Shown piece after piece: positions 1 through 11,179 of a DNA stretch of 64,000 nt. The notes beneath the pieces are model-generated. The model worked only from the letters and a program-made list of their open reading frames with translations, made no database searches and was not told the DNA's origin. Origin of the DNA: Colwellia sp. (GTDB lineage Bacteria; Pseudomonadota; Gammaproteobacteria; Enterobacterales; Alteromonadaceae). The stretch's first letter is position 1; each line of letters begins with the position of its first letter. The translations under genes and the position numbers were made by a program. Location: contig NVWU01000015.1 of NCBI GenBank assembly GCA_002733765.1, forward strand, positions 48,919-112,918, in the 5' to 3' direction.

Positions 1-227
1 TCTGCATTATGCCAATCGATGAGCGAGTCTACTTGGCAAGCAAAACAACCAATTTTTATTTGTTCGTAATCGGTGTCTAATGGCTGAATATCGGAAAAAG
101 AAAGTACGCCATCGGCAGACTTGTATTGATAAACCAGTGATCTTTCTTGGCTATAACCTTGGTTGCAGTAAAAAATAAAAGTTAAAACTAAGTATAAAGG
201 TATGTTGTTGACTGTGATAATTGTCAA
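1..227 (-). CDS. Partial CDS (runs off window start), DUF4124-like secreted protein
   Basis: Manual reverse-strand translation gives open frame LTIITVNNIPLYLVLTFIFYCNQGYSQERSLVYQYKSADGVLSFSDIQPLDTDYEQIKIGCFACQVDSLIDWHNA: signal peptide followed by a DUF4124-like 'VYQYKSADGVLSFSDI' motif. TTG start is tentative. Confidence 0.4.
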   Translation of the reverse strand, partial: MTIITVNNIPLYLVLTFIFYCNQGYSQERSLVYQYKSADGVLSFSDIQPLDTDYEQIKIGCFACQVDSLIDWHNA

Positions 228-393
228 ACTCTGGTAAGTTAGTGTGATGAATAACATAGCTGTTAAGTGCTTTTTTGTCTAAGATTTTTTATTACTGTCG
301 TATTCTTATATTCCTTTTTGGTATAAAAAATCGTTATCTATTCTTTTTAGTTTTACATATTATTGTTTATCCTTCACTCATAAATCGTTATAG

Positions 394-2235
394 GTGAATA
401 TTCTTATGCCACAAGAGCAGCTATCTTTACAGCAAAACTTAAACTCCACATCAAGTGCACTTGATGTGAATCAGCTTACATTACTACAACAAGCCACATC
501 AAGTTACTCATCATTACAACTTGCTTGGGCAAGTGGTTATCTTGCCGCGAAAAGCGAATCAGGACAGAATGTTAAGTTGTCTCCTGCGCCAGTAGCTGTT
601 GCGGCAAAAATATTAACTATTTTATATGCTTCACAAACAGGTAATGCTAAAGGTGTTGCTAGCAAACTTGCTGCAAGCGCAAAAGCCGCAGGTATTAGTG
701 TTGTGTTGAAAAACACTGCAGACTATAAAGCAAAATCAATAAAAAATGAAACCCATTTATTAATTGTAGCGAGTACCAATGGCGAGGGTGAAGCACCTGA
801 CGATGCGATTGAATTTCATGAGTTTTTATTAGGTAAAAAAGCCCCTAAATTACCTAACCTAAGCTATAGCATATTAGCATTAGGTGACAGCAGTTATGAA
901 TTTTTCTGCCAAACAGGTAAAGACTTTGACGAGCGCTTAAAAGCGTTAGGCGCTAAACAGGTAACACCTCGCATAGATTGTGATGTTGATTACGATAGCG
1001 ACAGTGAAAGTTGGATGTTAAACATTGTTGAAACGTTAAAAGAAGAGCTTACTCAAACTGATGTACCTTTAGCCGCTGTTGTTGATTTACCAACAGCAGG
1101 CGCTACCAGTCAATACAATAAACAAAACCCTTATGCGGCAGAATTTACTTTAAGCCAAAAAATTACCGGTCGAGATTCTGCTAAAGACGTTCGTCACATT
1201 GAAATTGATTTAGGCGAGTCTGGCTTAACCTACCAAGTAGGTGATGCGTTAGGTGTTTGGTTTGAAAATGATGCTAACTTAGTGGCCGAATTAGTTGCGA
1301 CGTTAACGCTAACAGGTGAAGAAAACGTTAAGTTAAAAATTAATGGTGCCAATCAAGTATTTACACTTACTGATGCCTTAACTACACAGTTAGAAATTAC
1401 ACAAACAGCACCCGCATTTGTTGAGTTTTGGGCAAAGATTTCCGGCAATAAAGAACTTACTGCGATTGCTTCAGATAAAAATACCGCAAGAGAATACGCA
1501 GGTAAGCACCAAATTATCGATGTGGTAAGGGCGGCTAAAACTGAAATTGATCCACAATTTTTTGTTGAGGCCTTACGTAAAATTACGCCACGTTTATACT
1601 CTATTGCATCGAGTCAAGCTGAAGTAGAGGAAGAGGTTCATTTAACTGTTGGTTTAGTTAGTTTTGATGCTAACGGTGAACCTCGTACAGGTGGCGCTTC
1701 TAGTTTCTTAGCAAACCGTTTAGAAGAAGGCCAAAAGGTACGTGTTTTTGTTGAACACAATGATAACTTCCGCCTACCACAATCAGACGACACGCCTGTT
1801 ATCATGATTGGTCCAGGTACCGGTGTTGCGCCATTTAGAGCATTCATGCAAGAGCGTGAAGCACGTGATGCAAGCGGTGACAATTGGATGTTCTTTGGTG
1901 ACCAGACCTTTACTCAAGATTTCTTATACCAAGTTGAATGGCAGAATTACCTAAAATCGGGTTTATTAACACGTATGGATGTTGCTTTTTCTCGTGACCA
2001 AGCAGAAAAAATTTACGTACAAGACCGATTAAAAGAACAAGCCAGTGAAGTTTTCGCCTGGTTAGAACGCGGCGCACATTTATATATTTGTGGCGATGCT
2101 AACCGTATGGCAAAAGATGTTCACCAAACCTTGGTGGAAATCATTGCAGAGCACGGAAAGTTAACCGTCGAGCAAGCAGAAGATTATTTAAAATCACTTA
2201 GATCTAATAAGCGTTACCAGAAGGATGTTTACTAA
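394..2235 (+). CDS. cysJ: Sulfite reductase (NADPH) flavoprotein alpha subunit; start may be the ATG at 406
   Basis: Flavodoxin domain ([13 protein letters not shown]), FAD/NADPH-binding domains ([20 protein letters not shown]), C-term [12 protein letters not shown]; followed by cysI. Confidence 0.95.
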   Translation: MNILMPQEQLSLQQNLNSTSSALDVNQLTLLQQATSSYSSLQLAWASGYLAAKSESGQNVKLSPAPVAVAAKILTILYASQTGNAKGVASKLAASAKAAGISVVLKNTADYKAKSIKNETHLLIVASTNGEGEAPDDAIEFHEFLLGKKAPKLPNLSYSILALGDSSYEFFCQTGKDFDERLKALGAKQVTPRIDCDVDYDSDSESWMLNIVETLKEELTQTDVPLAAVVDLPTAGATSQYNKQNPYAAEFTLSQKITGRDSAKDVRHIEIDLGESGLTYQVGDALGVWFENDANLVAELVATLTLTGEENVKLKINGANQVFTLTDALTTQLEITQTAPAFVEFWAKISGNKELTAIASDKNTAREYAGKHQIIDVVRAAKTEIDPQFFVEALRKITPRLYSIASSQAEVEEEVHLTVGLVSFDANGEPRTGGASSFLANRLEEGQKVRVFVEHNDNFRLPQSDDTPVIMIGPGTGVAPFRAFMQEREARDASGDNWMFFGDQTFTQDFLYQVEWQNYLKSGLLTRMDVAFSRDQAEKIYVQDRLKEQASEVFAWLERGAHLYICGDANRMAKDVHQTLVEIIAEHGKLTVEQAEDYLKSLRSNKRYQKDVY

Positions 2236-4004
2236 TGAGCAACGATTTAACAAAAGTTGAAAACCCTGTATTAATTGTTGAAGGTAAACAGGCCGATAAC
2301 GAACGCTTAAAAGCGGATAGCGATTACCTTCGTGGCACGATACTAGAAGACCTGCAAGATAGAATGACAGGTGGCTTTACTAGTGATAATTTCCAGTTGA
2401 TACGTACTCATGGTATGTACCAACAAGATGATCGCGATATTCGTGCGGAACGTCAAAAACAAAAACTTGAACCTTTACACAATGTAATGCTTAGAGCACG
2501 TTTACCAGGTGGAGTTATTACGCCTACTCAATGGTTAGCCATTGATAAATTTGCTGATGACTATACGTCATACGGCAGCATTCGGTTAACTACCCGTCAA
2601 ACTTTTCAGTTTCACGGTGTATTAAAGCCAAATATTAAATTGATGCACCAAACACTTAATAGTGTTGGTCTTGATTCAATTGCAACGGCTGGTGATGTTA
2701 ACCGTAACGTACTTTGTACTTCTAACCCGGTTGAATCTGAGTTACATCAAGAAGCTTATGAATGGGCAACGAAGATAAGTGAACATTTACTTCCTAAAAC
2801 TCGTGCTTATGCTGAAATTTGGTTAGATGAAGAACGTGTTGAAACAACTGAAGGTGAAGAAGTTGAGCCAATTCTAGGTAGCAACTACTTACCACGTAAG
2901 TTCAAAACAACCGTTGTTATTCCACCAAATAATGATATTGACCTTCATGCCAACGACTTAAACTTTGTTGCCATTAGTGAAGGTGGTAAATTAATTGGTT
3001 TTAACGTGCTTGTGGGTGGTGGTTTGGCCATGACACATGGCGACAAAGCAACTTATCCTCGTTGCGCTGATGATTTTGGTTTTATTTCAAAAGAAGATAC
3101 CTTAGCCATTGCTACTGCCGTAGTAACTACACAGCGTGATTGGGGTAACCGCGTTAACCGTAAAAATGCAAAAACCAAATATACACTTGATCGTGTTGGT
3201 GCTGATGCATTCAGAGCTGAAGTCGAAGCAAGAGCAGGTGTTGAATTTGCAGACTCACGTCCATATGAATTTACCCACCGTGGCGATAGCTTTGGTTGGG
3301 TAAATGGTATTGACGGCAAAGAACACCTGACTTTATTCATTGAAAACGGTCGCATACTTGATTTCGAAAAAGCTAATTTAGACGATGCTAATTCTGGAAG
3401 TAAAGCATTAAAAACAGGTATGCTTGAAATTGCTAAAATACACAAAGGTGATTTCCGCTTAACAGCAAATCAAAACCTTATTGTTGCTGGTGTTGATCCA
3501 AAAGACAAAATAGCTATTGAAAAGCTTGCTCGTGATCATGGTTTAATTAATGACGGTGTATCTAATCAACGTAAGAGCTCAATGGCTTGCGTTGCCTTTC
3601 CTACCTGTCCGTTAGCGATGGCGGAAGCTGAACGTTATTTACCAGGTTTAGTTGATGATGTTGAAACTATTTTGGCTAAAAATGACTTAAAAGATGAAAG
3701 CATTATCTTACGTGTAACCGGCTGTCCAAACGGTTGTGGTCGCGCGATGCTTGCTGAAATCGGCTTAGTAGGTAAAGGTCCAGGTAAATACAATATGTAT
3801 TTAGGCAGTGACTTAGCTGGCTCACGAGTGCCTAAGCTTTATAAAGAAAATGTTGATGAAGCAGGCGTATTAACTGAAATTGATGGGTTGACTGCTCGTT
3901 GGTCTGCAGAACGAAACAATGCTGAAGCCTTTGGTGACTTTGTTGTACGTGTTGGTATTGTTGACGAAGTTAAAATAAGTGTTAGGGATTTTTATGATGA
4001 CTAA
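2235..4004 (+). CDS. cysI: Sulfite reductase hemoprotein beta subunit
   Basis: Siroheme/4Fe-4S motifs [16 protein letters not shown] and [10 protein letters not shown]; 1-nt overlap with cysJ stop. Confidence 0.96.
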   Translation: MSNDLTKVENPVLIVEGKQADNERLKADSDYLRGTILEDLQDRMTGGFTSDNFQLIRTHGMYQQDDRDIRAERQKQKLEPLHNVMLRARLPGGVITPTQWLAIDKFADDYTSYGSIRLTTRQTFQFHGVLKPNIKLMHQTLNSVGLDSIATAGDVNRNVLCTSNPVESELHQEAYEWATKISEHLLPKTRAYAEIWLDEERVETTEGEEVEPILGSNYLPRKFKTTVVIPPNNDIDLHANDLNFVAISEGGKLIGFNVLVGGGLAMTHGDKATYPRCADDFGFISKEDTLAIATAVVTTQRDWGNRVNRKNAKTKYTLDRVGADAFRAEVEARAGVEFADSRPYEFTHRGDSFGWVNGIDGKEHLTLFIENGRILDFEKANLDDANSGSKALKTGMLEIAKIHKGDFRLTANQNLIVAGVDPKDKIAIEKLARDHGLINDGVSNQRKSSMACVAFPTCPLAMAEAERYLPGLVDDVETILAKNDLKDESIILRVTGCPNGCGRAMLAEIGLVGKGPGKYNMYLGSDLAGSRVPKLYKENVDEAGVLTEIDGLTARWSAERNNAEAFGDFVVRVGIVDEVKISVRDFYDD

Positions 4005-4794
4005 TTTACTCGTACCTACTAAAGCTATTGCGATAGTAAATAATGAGCCCATTATAACAAAGGCTCCTATAAGTAATCGTTTCCCTGCCTCTTTACCTAA
4101 ACCTTGGTTGGCGCAGTGGAATGAAGATTTAGAGACGAAAACGCCACTTGCCCGTATTGAATGGACAATGGAAAACCTCCCAAGCCAGTTTGTATTGTCT
4201 TCTAGCTTTGGTATTCAATCGGCCGTTATGTTGCATATGATGACGCAAGTTGATCCTAACATTCCGGTATTAATCACGGATACAGGACATTTGTTTCCAG
4301 AGACATATCGTTTTATTGAAGAGCTTACGGAACGATTAAATCTGAATTTACATGTGTACAGTGCGGTTGAAAGTGCTGCTTGGCAATTAGCAAAATATGG
4401 CGAGCAATGGGCACAAGATGATGAAGCATTAAAGCAGTACAACAGAAAAAACAAAGTCGAACCGTTAGAACGTGGTTTATCTGAGTTAAATTGTGGTACT
4501 TGGTTTTCTGGCGTTCGTCGTCAGCAATCTGAACATAGGCAAGGTTTGTCAGTGGTTAGTATATTGCGTGGCCGTTTCAAGGTGCATCCAATTATTGATT
4601 GGCATAACAGAGACGTTCACCAGTATCTAACTAAGCATAATTTACCTTACCATCCTTTATGGGATGAAGGTTATGTTTCAGTGGGTGATGTTCACAGTAC
4701 TAAACCATTAACCTTAGGTATGGATGAAAGTGAAACTCGCTTTGGCCCAGGACAACGAGAATGTGGTTTGCATACCGATGGTGATGGGATTTAA
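3994..4794 (+). CDS. cysH: Phosphoadenylyl-sulfate (PAPS) reductase; probable start 3994, track ORF begins 3979
   Basis: [28 protein letters not shown]-term [11 protein letters not shown]; overlaps cysI end. Confidence 0.95.
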   Translation: MMTNLLVPTKAIAIVNNEPIITKAPISNRFPASLPKPWLAQWNEDLETKTPLARIEWTMENLPSQFVLSSSFGIQSAVMLHMMTQVDPNIPVLITDTGHLFPETYRFIEELTERLNLNLHVYSAVESAAWQLAKYGEQWAQDDEALKQYNRKNKVEPLERGLSELNCGTWFSGVRRQQSEHRQGLSVVSILRGRFKVHPIIDWHNRDVHQYLTKHNLPYHPLWDEGYVSVGDVHSTKPLTLGMDESETRFGPGQRECGLHTDGDGI

Positions 4795-4872
4795 GCGACG
4801 GGTTAATATACCCAAATGACGTGTTGCTAGTCGCTAAATCCCTTCGTAACTCGAAACATTTCTTACTAATGT

Positions 4873-5769
4873 CTAAATTTCTTCGTTTATTTCAAAATGA
4901 TGATTGAGTTGCTGTTTTAACACAGTAAAAAAATCATCGTTAGGCTTATCATTGATCAAGTGCGCTAACTCGGCGCCTATTGGGGTAAACTTATAAAACT
5001 GCAAAGCAATATTCGGCTTTTTACTGGTCAATTTTAGTGGTAAACCATTGTAGTTAAAGTTGAGTGTTTCGCCACTCGCCATCATACTCGATTCACTTTC
5101 TTGTTGATAAAGTAAATGATTGTCAGCTAAAGATAATATGTCGGCATAATTCAAACCAAAGTGACTTAAATTAATGTACCTTTGTCTATCTTTATTTAAA
5201 AAATTTAATAGACCCGGTTGTTGGTAGCTACCTGAAATAATACGTATATTTTTTTTACTTTGATCTTTTACTGCTAAAGAGCATGCCTTAGCCAGTAATT
5301 TTGCATCTACAACACTCATATCACGAAATACTTTTAATGCTTTGAGTGAATAGGAGCCAGAGCGAAATAATTCTCCCGCTAATATTTTAGCCCATAAATC
5401 TTGCATGGTTTTATTACTGACATTCTCAGCCAGAGTAATATAACGATTAAACCAATCTAAATCTGTTCTTTTATCAATTGATTTATTCGCACAAAAAGCG
5501 AAAGTTTTTTCCATAATACTTTCAATGTTTTTTTGTTTACGCAAGTTTGCCAATCGTTCCCGCTTTGCACTGCGATCTTCTATGGGCATTTGTTTTTCAA
5601 TTGGCAGTACCGCTGCTTCAAGACCAAATTGTTGAGTTATTTTGAAAAACTGGTCATGAGCTAATGAGTCGGTTGATTTTTTTTTAGGAGCACTACTGTC
5701 GATAGGAAGGTTACTATTGTTTTCACTTTGTTCGTCAACAACAGTAACTGAAGTTTTATTTGTTTTCAT
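4873..5769 (-). CDS. TIGR03899-like family protein
   Basis: Recognised family pattern (IESIMEKTFAFCANK...DLDWFNRYITLAENVSN..MQDLWAKILAGE). Confidence 0.65.
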   Translation of the reverse strand: MKTNKTSVTVVDEQSENNSNLPIDSSAPKKKSTDSLAHDQFFKITQQFGLEAAVLPIEKQMPIEDRSAKRERLANLRKQKNIESIMEKTFAFCANKSIDKRTDLDWFNRYITLAENVSNKTMQDLWAKILAGELFRSGSYSLKALKVFRDMSVVDAKLLAKACSLAVKDQSKKNIRIISGSYQQPGLLNFLNKDRQRYINLSHFGLNYADILSLADNHLLYQQESESSMMASGETLNFNYNGLPLKLTSKKPNIALQFYKFTPIGAELAHLINDKPNDDFFTVLKQQLNHHFEINEEI

Positions 5770-6161
5770 TTTTCATCCCTAATACCTGAGAACTTGACAT
5801 GATTTTAAATTTATAAAAAGTAAATGTTCATTATGTTATTCGTACTTTATTACCACCCAAATTCAGGGGTTAAAAACAGAGGCCGAAATTCAAGTAACCT
5901 CATGACTTTAAATGGGTTAATACCTATTTTTGATAAGACGCTTGTTATCAATACAAGGTAAGAAACAATAAAAGGTATGAAATTAATCTTGCCACAAAGC
6001 CATTAACTTTACCATCATTAACCGTAAATTTACTTAGTCGAATAAAGCTTAGAATTGATAAAAAATTTAGCGTCACGTAGACGTATTAAGTTGAAATAGT
6101 AATCCAAGTAGGTAACTTTAGTATTGGTTATTTGTTTCTATTTCCCCCAAAAACCTTAAGG

Positions 6162-7394
6162 TCAAAAGCTATATACAAACCCCACATTAGCCCCTAAAGA
6201 GTACCAATTGACGCCGTTATATTGTGTGGTTAATACTGTATCATCAGCTAAAAATGTTGTATCAACTCCTTGCTTATGTGCTTGCCAATCTTGATACTTT
6301 ATTGAGAGGATGAAAGCGAGTTGTGCGCTTAATTGATACTCGCCTTTAACATCACCAATTAAGCCATAACCGACAGCTTTTTGAGTAAAACTTTTTGGAT
6401 GTGAAAAATCATTTCTTAAATTCCAGTTTGCTGTTGAATCATACTTTGCATAGTGATATTCAAGGCTTGCACTGAGTGAGAATGATTCGGTGAAGTTCAA
6501 TCTACTTTTTAATCCAACCCAAGGGCCAAACCATGTTGCATCATAGCTACTGTGTAAACCGGGAAATGGGCCAGTAGATGGGAGGGTAATATCAAGTGCA
6601 GGAATAGGAATAGATACTGTCTGATTGCCATCTGTTACTTTTAAATTTTGCGAATAATAACTTAACCCTATTTGAGGTCTAAAGTCGATATTCGGGTAGG
6701 TTGATTGTTCATTTAAAGGAACGGTCCAGTTATAGCCAGTTGAAGCTGATATGTCTAATACGGAGCCTTTATCGCCACTATTATTTGAACGTGAAAATTC
6801 AAAGGTTCGATTATCACCGAGGTAATCCGAATCCTGATTTTTACCGTTATAAATACTGCCAAAGAGAAGGTTTACATTGATCAGCCAATTTGATTCAAAC
6901 AACAGGGTTGTGCCGGCACTAATGGTGGCTATTTCAATGTCTTTCCAGGTTAATTCAGACAATATATTAGGCGTTCCATCTGGTCCGGCAATTGACCAAT
7001 CTAGATCATCCCGTCGATAACCCATGGCGATGTAACTTTCAGCTTTTATATAGGACAACGCGAGTTCTTCCTGTTCGTGAGGCTTTGCTCTGGTATAACG
7101 TTCAGCTAAAACCGCATTATTCTGCATTGTTGGTGAGTTATCAAATAAATGCACTTTAAGCAGGGGGGCTTGAGCGATGTGATTAACAACTTCTTTTTTC
7201 TTGCTCTGTTTAAATAAATGCATTTCAAGTAGGGGAGGTTGAGCAACTTGATTGATGCTTTCCTTTTGATCTTTTTTGTCAAAAATATGCATTGTTAACG
7301 GTGGTGCAGACCAAGTTACAGGGCTTAATACAAGCAGCGAAACGCCAATAATCCCATGAATATTTTTATTGGCCATTAGCAAGTGACTCTTCAA
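6162..7394 (-). CDS. Outer-membrane beta-barrel protein, omptin/Protochlamydia-outer-membrane (Pom)-like; probable start 7376
   Basis: Signal peptide (MANKNIHGIIGVSLLVLSPVTWSA), alternating beta-strand sequence ending in VNWYSLGANVGFVYSF with terminal aromatic residue; overlaps secretin stop. Confidence 0.65.
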   Translation of the reverse strand: MKSHLLMANKNIHGIIGVSLLVLSPVTWSAPPLTMHIFDKKDQKESINQVAQPPLLEMHLFKQSKKKEVVNHIAQAPLLKVHLFDNSPTMQNNAVLAERYTRAKPHEQEELALSYIKAESYIAMGYRRDDLDWSIAGPDGTPNILSELTWKDIEIATISAGTTLLFESNWLINVNLLFGSIYNGKNQDSDYLGDNRTFEFSRSNNSGDKGSVLDISASTGYNWTVPLNEQSTYPNIDFRPQIGLSYYSQNLKVTDGNQTVSIPIPALDITLPSTGPFPGLHSSYDATWFGPWVGLKSRLNFTESFSLSASLEYHYAKYDSTANWNLRNDFSHPKSFTQKAVGYGLIGDVKGEYQLSAQLAFILSIKYQDWQAHKQGVDTTFLADDTVLTTQYNGVNWYSLGANVGFVYSF

Positions 7395-9450
7395 ACGACA
7401 AGGTTGATATTAAATACATATAGGTTCTATCATTTGTGTTGCCTTTGGGCGCTAAGTTACTATTCTCTATTGAAGATGCCAACCAGCGCCCTGCTATATG
7501 TTGATAATCTACTGTGACAGATTTTTCTGCTGTATTAATGACTTCAACAACAGTGACAAACATACCGTCACGTTCCCAACTAGCAACCGCTTTAGTATTG
7601 AAATTAGCGTTATTAAATAGTGTATTTATATCTGCATTACTAAACCTGACTGGTTGATAGTTCTTACTTCTTATTCGTTCAATATTAGGTATACGTATCA
7701 TATCAGCTGCATATTGACTCATGTTCATGTATAACTGCTGTTTATTAACTTGAGGTGGCAACTTTGTTATAGGTGCTTTTTTACCAATAAATTTATTTTC
7801 GAACGGTACAGTATCAGGATGGCCACGATTTAGATCTTGATAAAAACGATTGTCAGTTTTTCTTATTCGTTCACTTTCACTTGATCGGACAAGAATTCTT
7901 GGTGTTATCAGTAATACGATTTCTGTCTCTTGTTCACTTTCAACCGTGCTTTTAAATATATTACCTAAAATCGGTATTTCAGATAAAATAGGAACCTTCT
8001 GAATATTGCTGCTTTTTTTATGTCTAATTAAACCCCCTACCGCTACCGTTAAATTATTTTTTGCCACAACGGTGCCAGTTAATCTTGAGGAATTAACGGT
8101 GTCGACGGGTAAATTTAAAATACCACCGGCACCATCACTAATAGGTAAACTAGCACCGCCAGGGTTAATTTCTGAGCTTTCTTGTTCAAGTGCCAATGCC
8201 ACTGTGTTATCAGCATTGATTCTTGGCACAATACGTAAGGTAATACCTATTTCTTGTAATTCTGTTTCAGTCTCAATAAAACTAGGTGAAATGACAATAC
8301 CATTGTCAATGGTCGCAGGGTTAAAAGTAAAACCACGTACAAGTAAACTCTCTTCACCAATAAACAACTCTGTTTGGCGATGATTAGATGCTAGCACCAT
8401 TGGGTTGGACAGCACTTTGATACGTTTGTTCTTTTCTAAAAATTCAATGTTGGCACGTAAACGCGTATTTAAAAACTCATAAATAATAGAGCCTGAATTA
8501 GGGAGGGCATTATTACCGAGTTTTATTGGGCGGATAGACTGATTATTGCCACTAGGCTGTAATTCAAAATTAAATATTGAGGTAAAGTCATCGCCTAGTG
8601 TAATACTGATTATTTTCATTTCTAGCATCACTTGTGGTACGGCGATATCTGTTTTCTTCACTAAATACTTGATTGCCTTGAGCACAGTTTTATCATCAGT
8701 TCGCACAATAATCATACTGTGTTCATTGTTAACCGTAATGTAAATGGGCTGAACTTGGGCACTAACCTGTTCTAATACCTGAGCATTAAGTGTGGTGGCG
8801 CCTGTCATTTTCTGCGATAGCAGTTCAAATTGATCAATTGTTAATTCACTGGTATCGAAAGATTTATTGGTTGAATTACTTGTTGAGTTATTATCAGAGC
8901 GCGATGAACGATTATTATTCGTTGAGCGCGAGTTTCTAACATTGTTTGATGAACGGTTTGAATTACTATTGGTACTATTACGCGATGAGCTATTTGAGCC
9001 GCCTTCTATCTGCTCACCTAGCGATAAAATAACGCGACTGCCGTATAAGTCTTCAATAGATTGCGCAATAATTCTGACATTGGCATTTCTTACCTTAAAT
9101 ATTTCAATATGTTCGCTTTCACGTATCACCAAGTCTTTCGCATATTCTTCGCGTGTCATTAAACGATAGGTATTGGTGTCATCATCAAAGCGAAACCATA
9201 AATCAGTAATACGACTTATCGACTTTAAGGCATTTTTAACCGTGATGTTTTTCAAATGAATAGTGACTTTTTTCTTAGTTGCTGCTGGCGTGGCAATAAT
9301 ATTACTGTTTGATAACTCAGACAGTATTCGCACCACATCAATCAAGTTGGTATTATTAAACTCTATTTCTTTCACTTTAGCCGCAGCGATAACTGACTGA
9401 GAAAGTAGTAATAAACATATAATTTGAACGATTAAAATAAGCTGTTTCAT
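7366..9450 (-). CDS. Secretin (MshL/PilQ/GspD-type) of a T2SS/T4P-like system, with Ser/Asn-rich linker and C-terminal extension
   Basis: STN-like N-domain (KNITVKNALKSISRITDLWFRFDD), secretin signature (VAVGGLIRHKKSSNIQKVPILSEIPILGNIFK...LLITPRIL), signal peptide. Confidence 0.9.
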   Translation of the reverse strand: MKQLILIVQIICLLLLSQSVIAAAKVKEIEFNNTNLIDVVRILSELSNSNIIATPAATKKKVTIHLKNITVKNALKSISRITDLWFRFDDDTNTYRLMTREEYAKDLVIRESEHIEIFKVRNANVRIIAQSIEDLYGSRVILSLGEQIEGGSNSSSRNSTNSNSNRSSNNVRNSRSTNNNRSSRSDNNSTSNSTNKSFDTSELTIDQFELLSQKMTGATTLNAQVLEQVSAQVQPIYITVNNEHSMIIVRTDDKTVLKAIKYLVKKTDIAVPQVMLEMKIISITLGDDFTSIFNFELQPSGNNQSIRPIKLGNNALPNSGSIIYEFLNTRLRANIEFLEKNKRIKVLSNPMVLASNHRQTELFIGEESLLVRGFTFNPATIDNGIVISPSFIETETELQEIGITLRIVPRINADNTVALALEQESSEINPGGASLPISDGAGGILNLPVDTVNSSRLTGTVVAKNNLTVAVGGLIRHKKSSNIQKVPILSEIPILGNIFKSTVESEQETEIVLLITPRILVRSSESERIRKTDNRFYQDLNRGHPDTVPFENKFIGKKAPITKLPPQVNKQQLYMNMSQYAADMIRIPNIERIRSKNYQPVRFSNADINTLFNNANFNTKAVASWERDGMFVTVVEVINTAEKSVTVDYQHIAGRWLASSIENSNLAPKGNTNDRTYMYLISTLSFEESLANGQ

Positions 9451-9459
9451 CTGATGTAA

Positions 9460-9954
9460 TTACCTTTGAACCCTAATTGAACCGAGCATGCCGGCTTCTA
9501 CGGTGACACTAAAACGCGTGATCTTGGTAATACGAATGGCACTATTAGGGGTAGCAGGATCAATATTTATTTCATCACCTTCGTGAATTAAATAGGTACG
9601 ATTATCATCAACTTCTAGTAAGGCGACAGGCTTATTATCTTTATTTGTATAGCCACGCAGGCGCATTTTGGGCAAGTTAGTCTTCGAAGGTGAACGCATA
9701 AACCCATAGCCCGCAGCACCAAGTGCACTTCCTTTGATTAACATCGCATCAAACATTAATGAGCTGGGCGTAAATGGATCTCGTATCGCTCGAATGGCTT
9801 CATATTGCTGTTGTGCATTCATGACATTATTTGTTGGTAATGAATTTGTTGGTAGTAGGTTGGTTTGCACTGCATTTATTGTTAATGGCACTAAGCTCGT
9901 ACTGACAATAATGAATAGTCTACAAAGTGATTTTTTATCTAATTTAATGTGCAT
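9460..9954 (-). CDS. PilP/GspC/MshK-like inner-membrane/periplasmic assembly protein
   Basis: Signal anchor, RDPF motif, small beta domain (RLRGYTNKDNKPVALLEVDDNRTYLIHEGDEI); sits between secretin and GspF genes. Confidence 0.65.
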   Translation of the reverse strand: MHIKLDKKSLCRLFIIVSTSLVPLTINAVQTNLLPTNSLPTNNVMNAQQQYEAIRAIRDPFTPSSLMFDAMLIKGSALGAAGYGFMRSPSKTNLPKMRLRGYTNKDNKPVALLEVDDNRTYLIHEGDEINIDPATPNSAIRITKITRFSVTVEAGMLGSIRVQR

Positions 9955-9956
9955 TA

Positions 9957-11177
9957 TTATCCGCCTACTAATGAAAATAAAGCTTGAAAAAAAGCGTAGT
10001 AAACGAAGCCCACCATCGCGCCAATAACTAAAATCATCACTGGTTCGATTAGCGCAGTCATACGTTTAATCGCAATATCAAGACGTTGCTCATAATAAAT
10101 GCCCATTTCTTGTAAAATTTTATCGAGACTACCAGTGCGTTCACCAACGGCAATCATTTGCGTCACCAGCACAGGAATTCTAGGATGCTGAAGGCTACTT
10201 GCCATATCTTTACCCGTTAACACTTTCTTAGCAGCATGTTGCATTTTGTCTGAAAATACGCGGTTAGTTAATAATTTCCCTGTGATTTTTAATGATTGAT
10301 ATACAGTGACACCACTGGCTAACAAGGTTGATAAAGCCCAGGTGACTTGCCCCATAGAGGCGGTGGTTAGCATGGGGCCAATCACAGGAATGCGTAGCGA
10401 AAGATAATCAATGATTAACCGGCCACGTTTGGTTTGATAAGTGAGTAGTAGCAGTACAATGAATACAATTACTACTGTAATGATCCAAATGCCATTTTGT
10501 TGAATATAATCAGAAGTATTAATCAATGCCTGAGTTGATGGCGGCAATTTTTTTCCTTGCCCAAGCAGGAAATCAGCAAACTTAGGTATAATTTTTAGCA
10601 TCATAAAAGCCGCAACACCAAGGGCGGCAATAACCACAATAACGGGGTAAATCATGGCATTAATCATTTGTGCACGCAGCGCAGATTTTTTTTCTAAATG
10701 GGTGGCTAACCGTTCCATAATTACGTCTAAATCACCAGTGTTTTCACCGGCGACCATCAGGTTAACTGCCATGTCAGGAAAGACACTAGGGTATGTTTTC
10801 ATGGCCGCAGATAATGTTTGGCCTGATTCGATATCTTTTAACATTAGCTTTGAGGTTAACCTCAAGCGAGCACTCGATATTTGGGTGTTGGTTAATGTTA
10901 AAGATTCGGTTACGGCTAAACCTGCTCGTAACATAAAGGCCATTTGTCTAAAAAAGAAAATGAGCGCAGACGGTGATACAGAACGTTGTGAAGCGAGCCA
11001 GTCAGAAAAATTCTCTTGGCCGCCAAAGCCGTCTTGCCCTCGGGCTGGTTTTATTGCTAATACGCGTAAACTGCGCTCTCGTAGCGCTTGTGTCGCAGCA
11101 TTAATATCAGCGGCTTGTTGTTTGCCCGTTAATTCATTGCCAGCGGCAGTTAATACCGTATAAGAAAATAATGGCAT
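9957..11177 (-). CDS. Type II secretion / T4P inner-membrane platform protein (GspF/PilC/MshG family)
   Basis: Two GspF-type repeats (FFRQMAFMLRAGLAVTESL; ALSTLLASGVTVYQSLKI), three TM segments. Confidence 0.93.
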   Translation of the reverse strand: MPLFSYTVLTAAGNELTGKQQAADINAATQALRERSLRVLAIKPARGQDGFGGQENFSDWLASQRSVSPSALIFFFRQMAFMLRAGLAVTESLTLTNTQISSARLRLTSKLMLKDIESGQTLSAAMKTYPSVFPDMAVNLMVAGENTGDLDVIMERLATHLEKKSALRAQMINAMIYPVIVVIAALGVAAFMMLKIIPKFADFLLGQGKKLPPSTQALINTSDYIQQNGIWIITVVIVFIVLLLLTYQTKRGRLIIDYLSLRIPVIGPMLTTASMGQVTWALSTLLASGVTVYQSLKITGKLLTNRVFSDKMQHAAKKVLTGKDMASSLQHPRIPVLVTQMIAVGERTGSLDKILQEMGIYYEQRLDIAIKRMTALIEPVMILVIGAMVGFVYYAFFQALFSLVGG

Positions 11178-11179
11178 GG

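Noticed and set aside
8867-9169. 100-aa plus-strand ORF (VELLVELLSERDERLL...)
   Set aside because: Antisense shadow of the Ser/Asn-rich secretin linker; low-complexity composition mirrors the coding strand.
10654-11163. 169-aa plus-strand ORF antisense to the GspF gene
   Set aside because: Opposes a confidently assigned CDS and shows no recognisable domain.
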